A stretch of DNA of 64,000 nucleotides from positions 80,430,752-80,494,751 of the forward strand of contig OZ010595.1 in NCBI GenBank assembly GCA_963932145.1, written 5' to 3'. This DNA comes from Acanthosepion lycidas. Lineage: Eukaryota > Mollusca > Cephalopoda > Sepiida > Sepiidae. Under the pieces are notes generated by a model that saw nothing but the letters and a program-made list of their open reading frames with translations, was not told the origin of the DNA and made no database searches. Each line of letters begins with the position of its first letter. Within the stretch, counting starts at the first letter, position 1. Below, one piece after another: positions 11,852 to 24,065 of the stretch. The position numbers and the translations under genes were made by a program.

Positions 11852-12720
11852 AGGAATATGCAAAAATAAATAGGATCTCGAACTACATATATCTGTGGTA
11901 ACGGAACTTGTTCATATAAAAGTTTGGCAAACTGAGTGCAAAAACGAAGAAGAATTTTTATTCAGATTTCTGCTATTCTTTTGTTGAAAGTAACAAGTGT
12001 GGCGAATGATTTAAAAGCTTCATGAAATATGAATGTGAGTTGCAGGACAAATCACGCTTAAATAGACCACACTAACCTGAAAGTGATGAGTTGGAAGCTC
12101 TTTTGAATATTGACCCCCATTTATTCTCCATAGCGGATATTCCCATGGTGTCATGGTTTGCGGCTTGGGATGAGAAATTGGAGAGTCGAGTTTGAATATC
12201 AGTTTGGTTGTTTATATATATTTCCGTGCTAAAACACCTGGGATAGTTATGTCTCCATCTCATCTTCTCAAGTTATAGGATAAAAAGTAATAATTTTATT
12301 TGGAAAAATAATTATTTTCTCAAATAAATTATTAATGCAATTTTCACTCGTAAAATAAAGAAGCATTTTTCAATTCCAAATCTTTCTGCTTTAAATAATC
12401 CGTAGTATGTAGCTAAACTGTAAGAAAAACCCAAAACGATTAATATTCTATATTGGAATTTGCTACGAATATTTGGGAAATATCTGTTGAAAATTTATAC
12501 AGTGTTTATACAGAGATTTGAAAATATATTGATTTTCAGCGCGTAACGTTTGTGCCACTAGCTGTATTTTATTTCTTTCCAGAAATTAAAAAAAAATCTA
12601 TCCTTAAGTGTGTCGCTAGTTATAAAAAAAATATCTGACAACGAAAATTACAAGTTATTTCAGTACAGCTTGTATTCTCAAGAGCAAAATCTAATATTGT
12701 TTTAAACTATTATTATACTC
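10910..12720. other. unassigned sequence with one (TA)n tract
   Basis: TA repeats at 11809-11848. The open frames at 11.42-11.65 and 12.07-12.26 kb have no recognisable motif. Confidence 0.4.
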
Positions 12721-12723
12721 TAT

Positions 12724-13220
12724 TATTTACATTATTCGGACTATAGTCCTCATCTTTATCGCCATATTTATTAAACGTTTCGAACATTTGAAGCTCCCGC
12801 CTTCTTCAGGTGGTTGGAATGTCGAACTTAACCCTTTATTTCGCTCACTGGGGTAGACTGTTCTAGTTCCACGTGCCATGTTTGATGGATGTCAGTTATC
12901 AGTTATCTCCGGTTAATTTCGCTCTGACGCTGTGCTCAAGGACACATGGCACAGTGGATAAAGGCGTTGGTTAAATCAAGTGACAGGACCCAAAGAGTGT
13001 GAGTTCAATACCCGGTTAAGTCAGTGGAGAACTTTCAGAGGGAAATTAACAGGAGATAACTGGTAACTGACATCCATTAAACATGGCGCATGGAACTAGA
13101 ACAATCTACCCCAGTGAGCGAAATAAAGGGTTAAGTTCGACATTCCAACCACCTGAAGAAGGCCGGAGCTTACAAAGTTCGAAACGTTGTAATAAATATG
13201 GCGATAAAGATGATGACAAT
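12724..13220 (+). mobile_element. tRNA-headed foldback SINE, family A (copy 1)
   Basis: A tRNA-type promoter lies in the middle: A box TGGCACAGTGG at 12947-12957 and B box GAGTTCAATACCC at 13001. Downstream is a body ending CCGAAACGTTGTAATAAATA-like. Upstream, 12724-12922 is an inverted copy of that same body, so the element folds into a long stem with the head in the loop. The right end stops within the AAGATGATGACAA block. Transcription by RNA polymerase III would be expected of an active relative. The inverted copy at the 5' end is not part of ordinary SINE structure. Confidence 0.72.
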
Positions 13221-13224
13221 TCTC

Positions 13225-15585
13225 TTAAAACGCTTTCAAGCTTGATTTTGATATCTTTTGTTTGTAACTTGCATGCTCGGCTGTTCCTTTTGCTGACACC
13301 CATGCTTTCTTATATATTTACAGAATTCGTTTTCTCTCTGTATGGGTGCTAAGATTATATGAAGTCAATAAACTTATTTTGAAAACTTAAAATTACAAGC
13401 AATACCTGTGAAAATCTCACGGTTTATCCTTTCTGAATTTTCGGATGAATCTTCATTCTTAAATTAATGAACCAATAAGCGCCTTGTAAGTTCTACAACA
13501 ATAAATTATCTGTGGAATTTCCACATCATTAAATATGTGAGCTCAATAATTTTAATAAAATATTGCAATACAAATCATAAGTGTGAACGTATGTCGTTGT
13601 TTAATCTAGTAAGTGGGTACAAATAAACAAATTGACATCTTTTTTGAAACGATGAAATTATTATCGGCTCCTTCATCTTCTCTCTTTGTCATCTTTCACA
13701 CATTCTTTCATTTAATTTTATACGTTGATCTCACTAAAACCAAAATGGTTCTATGATAAGTTTTTTCAGTCTAGCCTATTACTTATAAATTACACGGTGT
13801 AACGTAAATTGCTTCGGTTACGCTGGCATTGGTATTACTATCGACCCTTTTTCTTTAATGCAGGAGGGAGATACGGTCGTGGGCAGCTGTTTTCCGTAAC
13901 CGGGCACATCTCATTGACATTCTGAGTTCCGCCATGACCTTAGACAGAGTAACAACGGATTTGTGCTCTGTCCTGAAGAGAAATACACAACTAAGATGAT
14001 GAAGTTTATTTTATCCACCCGAGGAGAGATATTACACTTTGATTCTAGCCAAAAGGCCAAGAATCGATTGTAATTTTTAGTGCGCCCACGTAGCTAACAA
14101 TGTGGGACATGGTCGAAGTTTAGAGTGGGTTTACCGGCAATACTCTAGAAAAATTGCCCCAAATCCCTCGGCACTTCCACTTTTGGGGACGCATCAGACG
14201 CCGGGAAATAAACGTAGCCCATTTCCCAAAAGGAATTACTGCCTGGCGGGAAGGCGTCTATGGCTTGCGATTAAATTTTATGACCCCGTCGAATCTACGA
14301 AAGGACCAGGAAACAATGACGAAGTCTCACAATTGATGGAAATCGAGTAAGGTATTGACCAAAAATCCACAAAACTATAATTAAAATAACATCGTCTGTG
14401 GAAATATTTTTTACATTATTATTGAGATAAATGTTCATAAGACGGCAATCTGGCTACTTTAATTAATTTCAGAACGGATTTATTCATTAAGTTTCCGTAT
14501 ATCTATTAAAATCAGTTATATTAACCTAAAAATATCTAATATGTGAGGAAAGGTTAATGGTCGGTCCGTATAATATCCAAAATAATGATGTCATGATTAA
14601 AAAGATATAAAGCCGCACTAATATAGCATCCAATTGAATAAATGTCATTTCTGCTTCTATCTACAGTGTCCTTTTAACAATCATGGCTATTCCTAGATTA
14701 TTGCCTTTTTTAGCTGTAAGCAACATTTGCTTCATCAAGATTCCTTGTGTCGCCGGTCAAACATCCATTCACGCAAATACATAATGCAACCATTTGCTAA
14801 TACAATCTTACGGCCATTATGCTATTTTAATGTTAAACTTATAAAGTCTACTCTATAAAGTACTATACTAGAAGTAGCACTTCGAGCCGGCTTTAAGCTA
14901 GCTCTTGAGAAGGATATTTGGACTTTTGGCATGTTGCCTTCAGCGTCCTATATATGTAAAAGTTATATGAATTTAGAAGTAATAAAATTATTTCATCTTT
15001 ATTTGACACCTTAATTCGGCTTAATCTTTCTTCGTATACGCAACCGATTTCACAAGTGTTTTTTTTTTTCGTTTATGTTGTACGTAATTTTTATTTTCTT
15101 TTAAAATCACCATTCTTTATGACCCTTTCACATTAAGTCACACTTAAAAGTTAATAGGGTATCCGAACTATGTAAAATTTCAAAAACTTAAAAAAACAAA
15201 AAAAACAAAACAAAACATATGAGCTTAAATTTTAATTACGGTTTCATTAGACGTTATAAATTGCAGTTGCGGCGAAAAACGAAATTAATGTTAAACATTT
15301 CATAAAAAATTGTTGTTTTTTTTTAAACTTTTCCTCTGTTAGATATTTAAATTTAACTTTAAATGTGTTATTTATTTTATTTTTAATCACGTGTAACTAC
15401 AATAATTACTACCTGTTTAACGTAATTTAAGTGCATTAAATTACAGTAGGGAGAAGAAGAGGATGAAGTCTTTAACTTTTTGTTTTGGCGTCCAAATCCG
15501 TTAACGGGTAAAATTTAAAATCTACCCTGTACATTCATGTTACATTAGCGACGACAGACATCATTTCACGACAAGGGAGTTAACC
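13225..15585. other. unassigned sequence
   Basis: No recognised gene or repeat. An 82-codon frame at 14.10-14.35 kb has no motif and overlaps a second open frame, so it is not called. Confidence 0.4.
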
Positions 15586-15690
15586 GTGGATTACTCCACG
15601 CTTATTACTCCAGGTTATGTATTATTCGTCGAGATCGAAAAACAGACGGACGGACACACGAACGCTGCCCTTTATTATTATAGATTTATG
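15586..15690 (+). mobile_element. possible retroposon 3' end
   Basis: The string GACGGACGGACACACGAACG followed by TTTATTATTATAGATTTATG resembles the 3' ends of some invertebrate LINE/SINE families. No coding part was found upstream. Weak call. Confidence 0.22.
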
Positions 15691-16059
15691 CACGTAATTT
15701 CAACGCTTTCTGATATAAAGTATCACAGTCTTTCTATTTCTCGGTTTGCTTAAAACTTTGACTTCGGTCCACCTATCAAGGGACGTCGGTTGAACCACAT
15801 CTTTATCGCTTGTAGTGTCTTCTTTATATGTTTCTATTCGTTTCACCCCTAAGCAATGCAATAATGCCACGAAAATGCAAGAATTAAACATGAGCCCGTA
15901 GGTTGACCTAGATATTTTATTTTTAAGGACTGAACAATTTAAAAACAGGCTAAGGAAATGATCAGATTTAATATAGAGACATTGAATTGTCTGATATTCA
16001 TGTTATTTTCGAGAGCAATATTTGTTGTGAATAAATGAAAAAGTTAAATCAAGTAAAAT

Positions 16060-16172
16060 TTAAAATTTAAAACATATAAAAATACATAAAAATATACATA
16101 AATATATACATAAATATATACAAAAAATTATTAATAAAATAAATAAATAAAATTAAATAAATTAACAGATAA
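16060..16172. repeat. (TAAA/TACA)n A-rich low-complexity tract
   Basis: Imperfect AAATA, ACATAAATATA and AATAAATA repeats directly upstream of the LINE fragment. Confidence 0.75.
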
Positions 16173-16177
16173 ATAAG

Positions 16178-16892
16178 GACCTCCACTCGGTTGTGAACTG
16201 GGGCAGGAATTGGCTGGTCAACTTTAACGCTTCAAAAACAAAACAGCTCTCTATTAATCACCACAGAGATCCTTCCTTGCCCTCCATTAGAATGTTTGAC
16301 GCTCAACTTCTCGAGAGCAACTCTCTGCGGCTGCTCGGTCTCACGTTGACTGCTGACCTGAGATGGAACAAATACATTGAGTCAATTGCCTCGTCCATCG
16401 CAAAGAAAAGTTGGCTCCATGTGCCGCACCAGGAAATTTTTCTACCCGGAATCGATCCTCCAGATCTACAAATCAATAATTTGCTCTTGCGTGGAGTATT
16501 GCTGCCATATATGGTCTGGTGCCCCTTCTGTTTGCCTCGGGGTTCTTGATAGGCTCCAGAGGCGGATATGCAATATAATTGGCCCTGCTCTGGCATCTCG
16601 TCTACAGTCACTTTCTCACAGACGCGCCGTCGCCTCTCTCTGTCGGTTATACAAATACTTTCATGGCAATTGCTCCGAGGAGCTGCATTCGCTGGTTCCC
16701 AGAGTTCATGAGATCAAGCGCCCTACGAGGCTGGCATCCCGCTCTCACCCTTTCACTGTCGAAACTCCGAAAAGTAGCCGTCTCTTCTACTCCAATAGCT
16801 TCATGTCTCGCAACTCTCGCCTGTGGAACTCCCTTCCCTATTCCAGTATACCCATTACTGATCTGGCAAATCATTCCCAGGTATATCCATGA
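16178..16892 (+). pseudogene. APE-type LINE, reverse-transcriptase C-terminal fragment (copy A)
   Basis: The frame starts DLHSVVNWGRNWLVNFNASK and continues RMFDAQLLES, LRLLGLTLTADLRWNKYIES, then shifts frame near 16405 into MCRTRKFFYPESILQIYKSI. It continues with EYCCHIWSGAPSVCLGVLD, RRICNIIGPALASRLQSLSH, FYKYF-like, and ends LWNSLPYSSIP. This is the thumb and C-terminal domain that follows the polymerase core in the 20-23 kb copy; the core itself is missing (5' truncated). The 3' end departs from the family at about 16880 and is replaced by unrelated sequence and a (TA)n tract. Confidence 0.8.
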
Positions 16893-17033
16893 AAATGGAA
16901 TGCTGTAAAACACACTGGTGCCAGTTTTCTTTGTAATGAAATATGTAGGTTGTAATTTGGCATTTTCTTTAAAAATGGCTGGCCGGATGGCGGTGGCACT
17001 GGGCAAATGAGTAGCAGTGAAAGTGTTAAAATA

Positions 17034-17037
<4 letters not shown>

Positions 17038-17084
<47 letters not shown>
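17038..17084. repeat. (TA)n microsatellite then GA-rich run
   Basis: TA repeats followed by GAGGGAGAGAGAATAATAAT. Confidence 0.95.
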
Positions 17085-17088
<4 letters not shown>

Positions 17089-17838
17089 GGAGAGAGAATA
17101 ATAATAATAATATAAAAATAATTCATACTTTATGATTATAATTGATGTAAGCAAGAAAATCATACAAATGATCATATTCAAAAACGTGAATGAATGTAGG
17201 TATTTTAGTATTGTAGGTATGTTAGAACCCATATAAAACAGAATCAACACTTCGAGTGTAAATTCTCCAAAATTAATGGTATTAGGAAATTTCAAAGCTG
17301 TTCTTCTATCTACAATTGAAGATAAGTTTGTTCCTTCGGTTCAATAATTCATTGACATTTTTATACCTAATCATTATGATTTTTTCGTGTATGCATAGGT
17401 TGCATCTGTCCCGGAATTTGTTGGGAGTCTGAGATTGAGATGTGATCCTCCAGTTAATTTGTGGGATGAAGCCTCCACCTTTAAGATTTCAATAATGTTT
17501 AAATAGAGCAGATTCATATCTTAAAGAAGCATTGCTGAAGAAATGCCGGCAACTGAAAAGTCTCTGCTTCCAACTCCCAGCGGACATCCCTATGTATACA
17601 TTTTCCCATTGATATTTTCTTTTGCAAAAATGGTAGCTTCGTATACTACATCATCAGAATTACATGTGCTTCCAAGTGGGCAGTTAGTTCCGGATTTACA
17701 ATTACAAGGAGGTTTTCTTGTCTTCCCTTGTCATATTTTTTAATAATAATTTGTTGCCTGAATTAATAATATTAATATTATATATTTATTTTTTTTATTT
17801 GTTTTAATTTTATTTAAAATTATTTTATTGATGTAAAA

Positions 17839-17883
<45 letters not shown>

Positions 17884-18075
17884 CGTTTATCAATTTGAAA
17901 TCGTGTTGATTATAATGCGATGATGATTGTTTTACTGTAGAAAATGACATGCATATCAGACATTTTAATGTATCTATTTTAAATCTGATCACTCACTTCT
18001 TTACCATGTATTTTAACTTGTTCTGTTCTTTAAAAAAAAATCATTATTAGGTCACCTTTCGGATCATCTTTAATT
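17085..18075. other. unassigned sequence with an (ATT)n tract
   Basis: (ATT)n at 17841-17882; otherwise nothing recognised. Confidence 0.45.
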
Positions 18076-18275
18076 CTTGCTTCTTTCCTTTCCTTTTTTC
18101 CCTCCCTCTCTCTCTCCTTCTCTCTTCCCTTCTCTTCCCCTCTCTTTCTCCACCCCACAAAGATTTTTTAATCTTCTTATTGAAAGTTTTATTTTTCTTC
18201 GTTCCTCTTTTTATATTATTTATTTTCCTTTTATTTTTTATTTTTTCCTCTCGTTTTTGTTTCTTCTGGATAATT
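18076..18275. repeat. pyrimidine-rich low-complexity tract
   Basis: T/C-only words such as CTCTCTCTCC and TTTTTATTTT dominate; the Phe/Leu-rich frame is a by-product. Confidence 0.7.
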
Positions 18276-18473
18276 TGGCTCCAATTATTAAAAAAAAGAA
18301 AAAAAATCGGTCTGAAGAGATGAATGTTTGTATATTCATAAAATAAATTATAACCGAATAGATTTTTAAGGATCGTCTGTACTGATTATTATAATTCTCT
18401 GTTACTTGCATTGAACTTTCTTTGAATTAATGTCCTTCTTGGAATTATCCATACTAATTATCAATTGATATTT

Positions 18474-18585
<112 letters not shown>

Positions 18586-18779
18586 ACCCAAATTCTATTA
18601 CTATTAATATCCTTGCTTGACCCAGCTAATGCTCTGCGATGGAGTGTTTCAGGGGAAATGAAAGACGTCGTTCTTGAGGCACAAACCTTTGAGTTCTGAA
18701 TACTTGGGTGAGTATCACCAAGGGATTTGTGTGTAGCACCGCTATGCCGAGTATATTCATTTTTTTCTTCGTCACTGAT

Positions 18780-18935
18780 GCCCGTTGGTACAGTTGGTAT
18801 GACGCTTGCGTTTTATCGGTTCAGATTCGAATCTCGGTAGTAGACGCGCGCTGACGATGAGTCCCAATATAGGATGGAACGGCCGTCCAGTGATTTCTGC
18901 ATTCTGTTGAGGATTTTTCTAGACTCGATGAATTA
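18780..18935 (+). mobile_element. tRNA-derived SINE head (family D)
   Basis: TTGGTACAGTTGGTATGACG (A-box-like) is followed 30 bp later by GATTCGAATCTCGG (good B box). The following 80 bp (CGCTGACGATGAGTCCC onward) is presumably body sequence. There is no acceptor stem, so it is not a tRNA gene. Only one copy is in the window, so SINE status is inferred. Confidence 0.45.
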
Positions 18936-18976
18936 ATGTAATGATTTTTCTAAAATTCCAAATTCAAATTCTGTTA

Positions 18977-18978
<2 letters not shown>

Positions 18979-19008
<30 letters not shown>
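18979..19008. repeat. (TA)n microsatellite
   Basis: TA tract serving as the TA target of the following MITE. Confidence 0.95.
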
Positions 19009-19012
<4 letters not shown>

Positions 19013-19109
19013 GTTGGTGGAAAAATAATGACGAAGTAATGTCGTTTTTTGACGTTAAACAATACGTCAAAAACGACATTATTACGTCTTTATTTTTGCA
19101 CCAACCTAA
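19009..19109. mobile_element. MADE1-like mariner MITE (copy 1)
   Basis: Terminal inverted repeats TTAGGTTGGTGGAAAAATAA and its complement with GTGCAAAAATAAAG are flanked by TA on both sides, and the interior is almost fully palindromic (ATGTCGTTTTTTGACG / CGTCAAAAACGACAT). The left arm carries a small duplication of the GACG/AATG block. The ends closely resemble the Hsmar1-derived MADE1 termini of primates, which points to a mariner of the same broad group. Confidence 0.85.
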
Positions 19110-19112
19110 TAT

Positions 19113-19116
<4 letters not shown>

Positions 19117-19207
<91 letters not shown>
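19117..19207. repeat. (CA)n(TA)n microsatellite
   Basis: CA repeats at 19117-19149, TA repeats at 19150-19207. Confidence 0.95.
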
Positions 19208-19209
<2 letters not shown>

Positions 19210-20030
19210 CTGCGTATTTAGGGAGAAAATATCATTTAAGGAAAATATTTATAAAAGCAAAATACATTTTGTGTCCTTTCATTTCATTGACAAACTTTTC
19301 GAAATTACTTATAATCCTTCTCAGGGAAGAAGGAATCCTTCTGTATAATTTCCTCCTTGTCTGCCAAGGGTTATTCATAATCTTGAAAATTCCACAATTG
19401 AAATTAACCGATAAAAAATGTCCCTTGTTTAACCATGAGAATGGAAGTCGACAACTAGTGAACGCTAGCTGCCATTTGTAAGTAGAATACGCTTAACCAA
19501 ATTTGCCCTTGTAACTAATTTGTAACCCCGCAGTCGCTTATTTAATTGAAAATCGCTCCACCCCACAAAAAAATCATCAACTTGGACAGTAAGTGAACCT
19601 AAGTTGATTGCATTCTTCGGTAGTAGTGAGACATTAATTCTGCTGGATAAGATAGATACTAACGTGGCAATATCTTGCCGTATCTGTCTTCCCAGTGTCT
19701 ATGTTTTTGAAAGCGAAGACCCCCAAGCCCATTGTTGAGGGTGCTACCCCTCCCCACAACTCTCAGTTCCTTGAAACTGTATAGCTTGGTGACATATAAA
19801 GTCAGCCTCTACAATCCACTATCTGACCATAAGAATGGAAGTCGGCAATAGTGAATGCCTGCTACAATTTTTATTAGAATTCTATGCCGCATCCGCTCTA
19901 CTGGAAAACCAAATTTGTTCTTTAGGATAGGACTATGGGACTTATATTAAGTTAAAACTTAATATAATGGAAGGTATAAACATAAAATCTCATTTCCATC
20001 CATTTTTAAGTATATCTACAGCTGTCAACT
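19208..20030. other. sequence upstream of the LINE, with an imperfect internal repeat
   Basis: The block GAATGGAAGTCGACAACTAG (19439) recurs as GAATGGAAGTCGGCAATAG (19833) with about 90 bp of weaker similarity after each. This may be part of the LINE 5' region or an older repeat. Confidence 0.4.
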
Positions 20031-20538
20031 CGGAATTGTCAGCTTTAGCCAATTTGTTTCTGCGTGTGTATGTAATAGGAATGGGTAGACTTCCCTGCCG
20101 TCTGGTCAATAATCCCCCCTTCTAATGGACAAGAGTAGAGACTCACACATTGTTTCTTGTTTATGAAGGGGTTTCTGCATCTCCCTCTTCCTATATCTCT
20201 GGCCTCTGTACTGGACCCTGTCGTGTTTTTCCCGTGACGTGTGCAGTCTTCGGCAATGCCACTTCATTCTGAGGGTACACGGTTGACAGTTTTCTGGTTG
20301 CTGTTTCCGACTGGAAGTTCTAACTCTTGTCCAGCGTCTTGAGCAGTTTTATAATACCGGGGTGTCTGTAGCGCGATGTCGCGCATGGATAGATGTCCCT
20401 GCATTCATCTCCGGTGAGCAACCCTGAGGCCACATTATGCTGTAGGCTTAGCCAAATTTCGTCTGTCCACGTCGTGGTCGATCACCGTCTGCTTCTTCTA
20501 CTTCAGGCTTTTTTTGTTTGCTACCGCATTTACACATC

Positions 20539-21225
20539 ATGAAATCTAACAAAGACTCCAAAAGAAATCCGAAACAAGCTCTTAAAAAATCACCCAAACC
20601 ATTTAACACTTAATTTTATAACATCCGTGGCTTTAGATCCAACTTCTGCAGTGTTGAATCCTTCCTTGTTAAGAACTGCCCGGATATACTGGCTCTCTGT
20701 GAGACCAAACTTAACGCATCTATTCCCTCCCCTGACGTTTCGATTATCGGCTACCTTCCACTCCTTAGAAAAGACTCTCAAACCCATATGCACGGACTTG
20801 GTGTTTACGTCAATGACCATCCCCCGCTGGCAAGAGAGTTGTCTCTTGAATCTCCAGAACATTCATATATGTGTCTGCAGCTATCCCTTCTCAATGTTGT
20901 AAGCTACCTCTTCTTCCTTTATCGCTCTCCATCCTCCCAAGACTTTCGTGTACTCGAATGCATTTCTGACAGCATGGACAAGGCTCTCTCTCTCCATCCG
21001 TTTGCTCGCATATTCCTATTTGGCGATTTTAACACCCATCATACCAAGTTGCTTAATAACGCTACTAATGATCTTGCAGGCATACAAACCCTTAATTTTT
21101 CAATTTCTCAAACCGTTGCACAAATAGTTGGCTTCCCAACACGTTTTTCCTACAATCTGGATGGTAAGGCTTCTCTTCTTGATCTATGTTTTACCTCCAT
21201 CCCCGAGTTCTGTAGCGACACGTAG
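20539..21225 (+). pseudogene. LINE apurinic endonuclease domain
   Basis: Starting at the ATG at 20539 the frame reads a basic N terminus, one TAA stop near 20611, then FYNIRGFRSNF, PDILALCETKLNA, RKDSQTHMHGLGVYVND, FLYRSPSS, then FLFGDFNTHH and LLDLCFTS. N in the first block, E in 'CETKL', and D-N in 'GDFNTHH' are the expected metal-binding and catalytic positions of APE-like nucleases; the C-terminal SDH block is lost because the frame closes at 21225 just after CSDT. In the live element this domain nicks target DNA to prime reverse transcription. Confidence 0.8.
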
Positions 21226-21229
21226 CTCT

Positions 21230-21846
21230 GCCCTCGTGGCAACTACGATCAGGCTGTAGTGTCTGTCAACATCTACAATTCCACCCCCTGCAAAGAACCT
21301 CGTACAACTAGAACATCGAGCAGACTAGGACTCGTTCCGGGATTTCATTCGTGACGTCCTCTGGGACATTGTCTTCTCGCTCCCTGTTCAAGATGTGCTT
21401 CTGAGGTCTCCTCTTGGGTCAAACCTGGAATCGAGGCTTTCATCCCCTCAAGGAAATATAAGGTCAAATCGCTCTCCTCCCTCTGGTTCTCCACTGCTTG
21501 CTCAGCTGTCATTGCGATAGGAATCACTTTTTCCACCTTTATCGTAGCGACGTGTCTGATTGCAATGGACGTCTCTTTGTCTCTACCTGTAACGAGTGTA
21601 AGGGTGTCCTCAATGAAGCAAAGTCTCTATATGCTGCTCGAATGAAAGAACACGTAAATTTGGCTCGAAGGATTATTGGCGTCTCTACAAGAGCAAACTT
21701 AACAATAGCAAACCCTCTGTACCTCATTTGTTCAACCAGTTGAGGTTCTGAACTCTACTGCCGATAAGGTTGAATACTTTGCGCGGAAATTCTCATTCAC
21801 TTCAAAGCTCGACCCTTCCGATTTTCCCCTTCGAACTGGGGTTCAC
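21230..21846 (+). pseudogene. LINE linker between endonuclease and reverse transcriptase, frameshifted
   Basis: Pieces of the linker are spread over three frames, including FLYRSDVSD-like and ECKGVLNEAKSLYAARMKEH near 21.59-21.65 kb. The order matches the endonuclease-RT spacer seen in the 44 kb copy (RNKCKRYLEGVKSLF). Confidence 0.6.
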
Positions 21847-22611
21847 TTGAGCGACTTGCACATAACTCCGTCATCGGTTCTGGGCATCATCTCTAAATTA
21901 GACCCCCACAAGGCTAGCGGTAGAGATGGGATACCAGTCATTATCCTGAAGAAATGTGCGCCGGAACTGGCACCTGCCCTCTCCAAATTATATAACTACT
22001 GCCTCAATGAATCTTGTTTTCCACCCTGTTGGAAGTCCTCATCCGTTGTTCCTGTCTTTAAGATCTCTGGGGAACCTTCTGACTCTTCTAGTTACCGTCC
22101 TATCAGCCTCCTACCACTCTTCGGTAAAGTCTTTGAAGCTTTAATCAACGCCGAATTAGTCATGCACCTTACATCTCATAATCTGCTCTACGACAAGCAA
22201 TATGGTTTCCGCTTTTCCCGTTCTACAGCTGATGTGCTTACGACCATAACTGAAATTGTTTGCCAAGCGCTTCATAATACCAGAGAAGATCGTGCCTTGG
22301 CTCTTGATATCTCCAAAGCGTTTGATAGGGTTTGGCATGCCGGCCTTCTTCGCAAGCTTCAGGGTTATGGAATTACAGGTCGATTGTTCGAATTAATACA
22401 ATTCTTCCTGTCGAACGGTACATTGATGGTCGTTCACAACGGATTCTCCTCCAGCTCCGATCCGACAAACGCAGGTATTCCCCAAGGCTCTATCCTAGGA
22501 CCTACTCTGTTGCTTATCTTCATCAAAGATCTTCCTGATGTTATAAGTTCCCAAATATGCATCTATGCAGACGACACTACTATTTACTCCTGCCTCAATA
22601 AAAAAATCTAG
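21847..22611 (+). pseudogene. LINE reverse transcriptase core
   Basis: A 254-residue open frame contains the RT motifs in order: DPHKASGRDGIP, SSYRPISLLPLFGKVFE, YGFRFSRSTADVL, ALDISKAFDRVWH (motif A, catalytic Asp), GIPQGSILGPTL (motif B) and ICIYADDTTIYS (motif C, YADD). All three catalytic aspartates are present. The frame closes inside an AATAAAAAAATC run just after YADD, where a frameshift separates it from the C-terminal part. The frame has no ATG at its start because the real protein begins far upstream. The absence of stops over 760 bp suggests a fairly young copy. Confidence 0.88.
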
Positions 22612-22639
22612 TGTCGCCGACAAAACTAACATGGCCGTT

Positions 22640-23442
22640 TGTCTTGAAAAGGACCTCCAATCTGTTGTGGACTGGGGCAGGTATTGGCTGGTTAACTTTA
22701 GCGCCTCAAAAACAAAACTGCTCTCTCTTACTCATTACTAATGACTCCCATTAGAATGTCTGACGCTCAACTCCACGAGAGCACCTCTTTGCAACTGCTG
22801 GGTCTCGCATTGTCCGCTGACCTGAGATGGAACGAATACGTTGAGTCAATAGATTCGTCCACCGCTAGGAAATTTGGATCCCTATGCCGCGCCAAGAAAC
22901 ATGTATCGACGGAGTCGATCTTTCAATTCTACAAATCAACCATTCGCCCTTGCATGGAGTATTGCTGCTATATATGGTCTGGGGCTCCTTCTAATTGTCT
23001 CAAGGTCCTTGATATTATCCAAGGACGGATATCCAACGTAATTGGCCCTGATCTTGCATCTCGTCTACAGCCGCTCTCTCACAGACGTGGTGTTGCCTCC
23101 CCCTGTCTTTTTTTACAAATGATTTCACGGTAACTGCTCCGATGAGGTGCATTCGCTGGTTCCCAGACTTCATGAATTTAAGCGCTCAACTAGGCTGGTA
23201 TCTCGCTCTCACCCTGTTAAATGTAGCCGTCTCTTCTAATCCAATACCTTCATGTCTCGCACTTCTCGCCTGCGGAACTCCCTCTCCATTTCTTGTTTAC
23301 CTGATAGCTATAATCTCCAACTATTCAAATTTAACGTCAATCGACGTCTTTTCATCCTTTCCTCTATCACTCCTCTTTGTTCTCGCTCTTACTCTGAAAC
23401 CATTTGCTTGCTGGCGGCTTCCCGCCTTTGCTTGGGGTTGAA
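22640..23442 (+). pseudogene. LINE C-terminal domain and 3' end
   Basis: After the frameshift: DLQSVVDWGRYWLVNFSASK, RMSDAQLHES, ADLRWNEYVES, FQFYKSTIRPCMEYCCYIWS, ISNVIGPDLASRLQPLSH. A second shift at about 23130 leads to LRNSLSISCLPDSYNLQLF and NVNRRLFILSSI. The same blocks recur in copies A, C, D, E and F. The element ends at the (TA)n tract, without the A-rich tail seen in copies D and F. Confidence 0.8.
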
Positions 23443-23445
23443 TGC

Positions 23446-23449
<4 letters not shown>

Positions 23450-23503
<54 letters not shown>
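23450..23503. repeat. (TA)n microsatellite
   Basis: TA repeats forming the junction with the LINE 3' end. Confidence 0.95.
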
Positions 23504-23504
<1 letters not shown>

Positions 23505-23506
<2 letters not shown>

Positions 23507-23695
23507 TGCTTAAACGTTATTCCAATAGATACAACTTATTGAAGTAAATACTGTGACTTTTTAAATAAACAGTATTAATTCCATTTACCGATCTGAATGT
23601 TCGTAGAAAATTATGCGTTCTCCAACAGAAATTGAAATATGCAACCGTCAGTTAATCTGGCGTGCTATATCACTCAGCTACAGAGAAAGCGTCTG
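23505..23695 (-). mobile_element. SINE-E copy, single orientation
   Basis: AACGTTATTCCAATAGATAC, AATAAACAGTATTAATT and TTTACCGATCTGAATGTTCG match the left arm of the 54 kb hairpin in the same orientation. The tRNA-like head is at the right: on the minus strand TAGCTGAGTGATATAGC is an A box, with a degenerate B box (ATTTCAATTTC) before the body. No inverted partner is attached. This copy shows what a plain member of the family looks like. Confidence 0.55.
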
Positions 23696-23735
23696 GTTAG
23701 CAGAGTCCAAAGAAATTATTGATTATAGTTCGACA

Positions 23736-23850
23736 ATAATTTAATAAAAATAATAATAATAAAATAATAATTTAATAAAATATATAATAATAATTTAATA
23801 AAATATATATATCATTATCTAACACACACACACTCACACACACACACACA

Positions 23851-23911
<61 letters not shown>

Positions 23912-23917
23912 GTGTGT

Positions 23918-23979
<62 letters not shown>

Positions 23980-23986
23980 GTGTGTG

Positions 23987-24062
<76 letters not shown>
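23736..24062. repeat. compound (AAT)n, (CA)n, (TA)n/(TG)n microsatellite
   Basis: AAT-type repeats at 23736-23812, CA at 23822-23850, then 210 bp of TA with two GTGTGTGTATGTGT interruptions at 23911 and 23979, which form a short direct repeat about 68 bp apart. Confidence 0.9.

Positions 24063-24064
<2 letters not shown>

Positions 24065-24065
<1 letters not shown>

Larger units (their letters stand above)
20030..23449 (+). mobile_element. APE-type LINE, near full length but inactive (copy B)
   Basis: A GC-richer leader at about 20030-20538 is followed by endonuclease, reverse-transcriptase and C-terminal segments in the right order on the plus strand, ending GCTTGGGGTTGAATGCT directly against a (TA)n tract. 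The layout and lack of RNase H or zinc-knuckle motifs fit the CR1/Jockey-type group of LINEs; the exact clade cannot be fixed by eye. One early stop and several frameshifts make it non-autonomous. Five shorter copies of the same family occur in this window, all on the same strand. Confidence 0.8.

Noticed and set aside
14102..14350. Host exon in a slightly GC-richer patch
   Set aside because: Two frames are open, neither has a recognisable motif.
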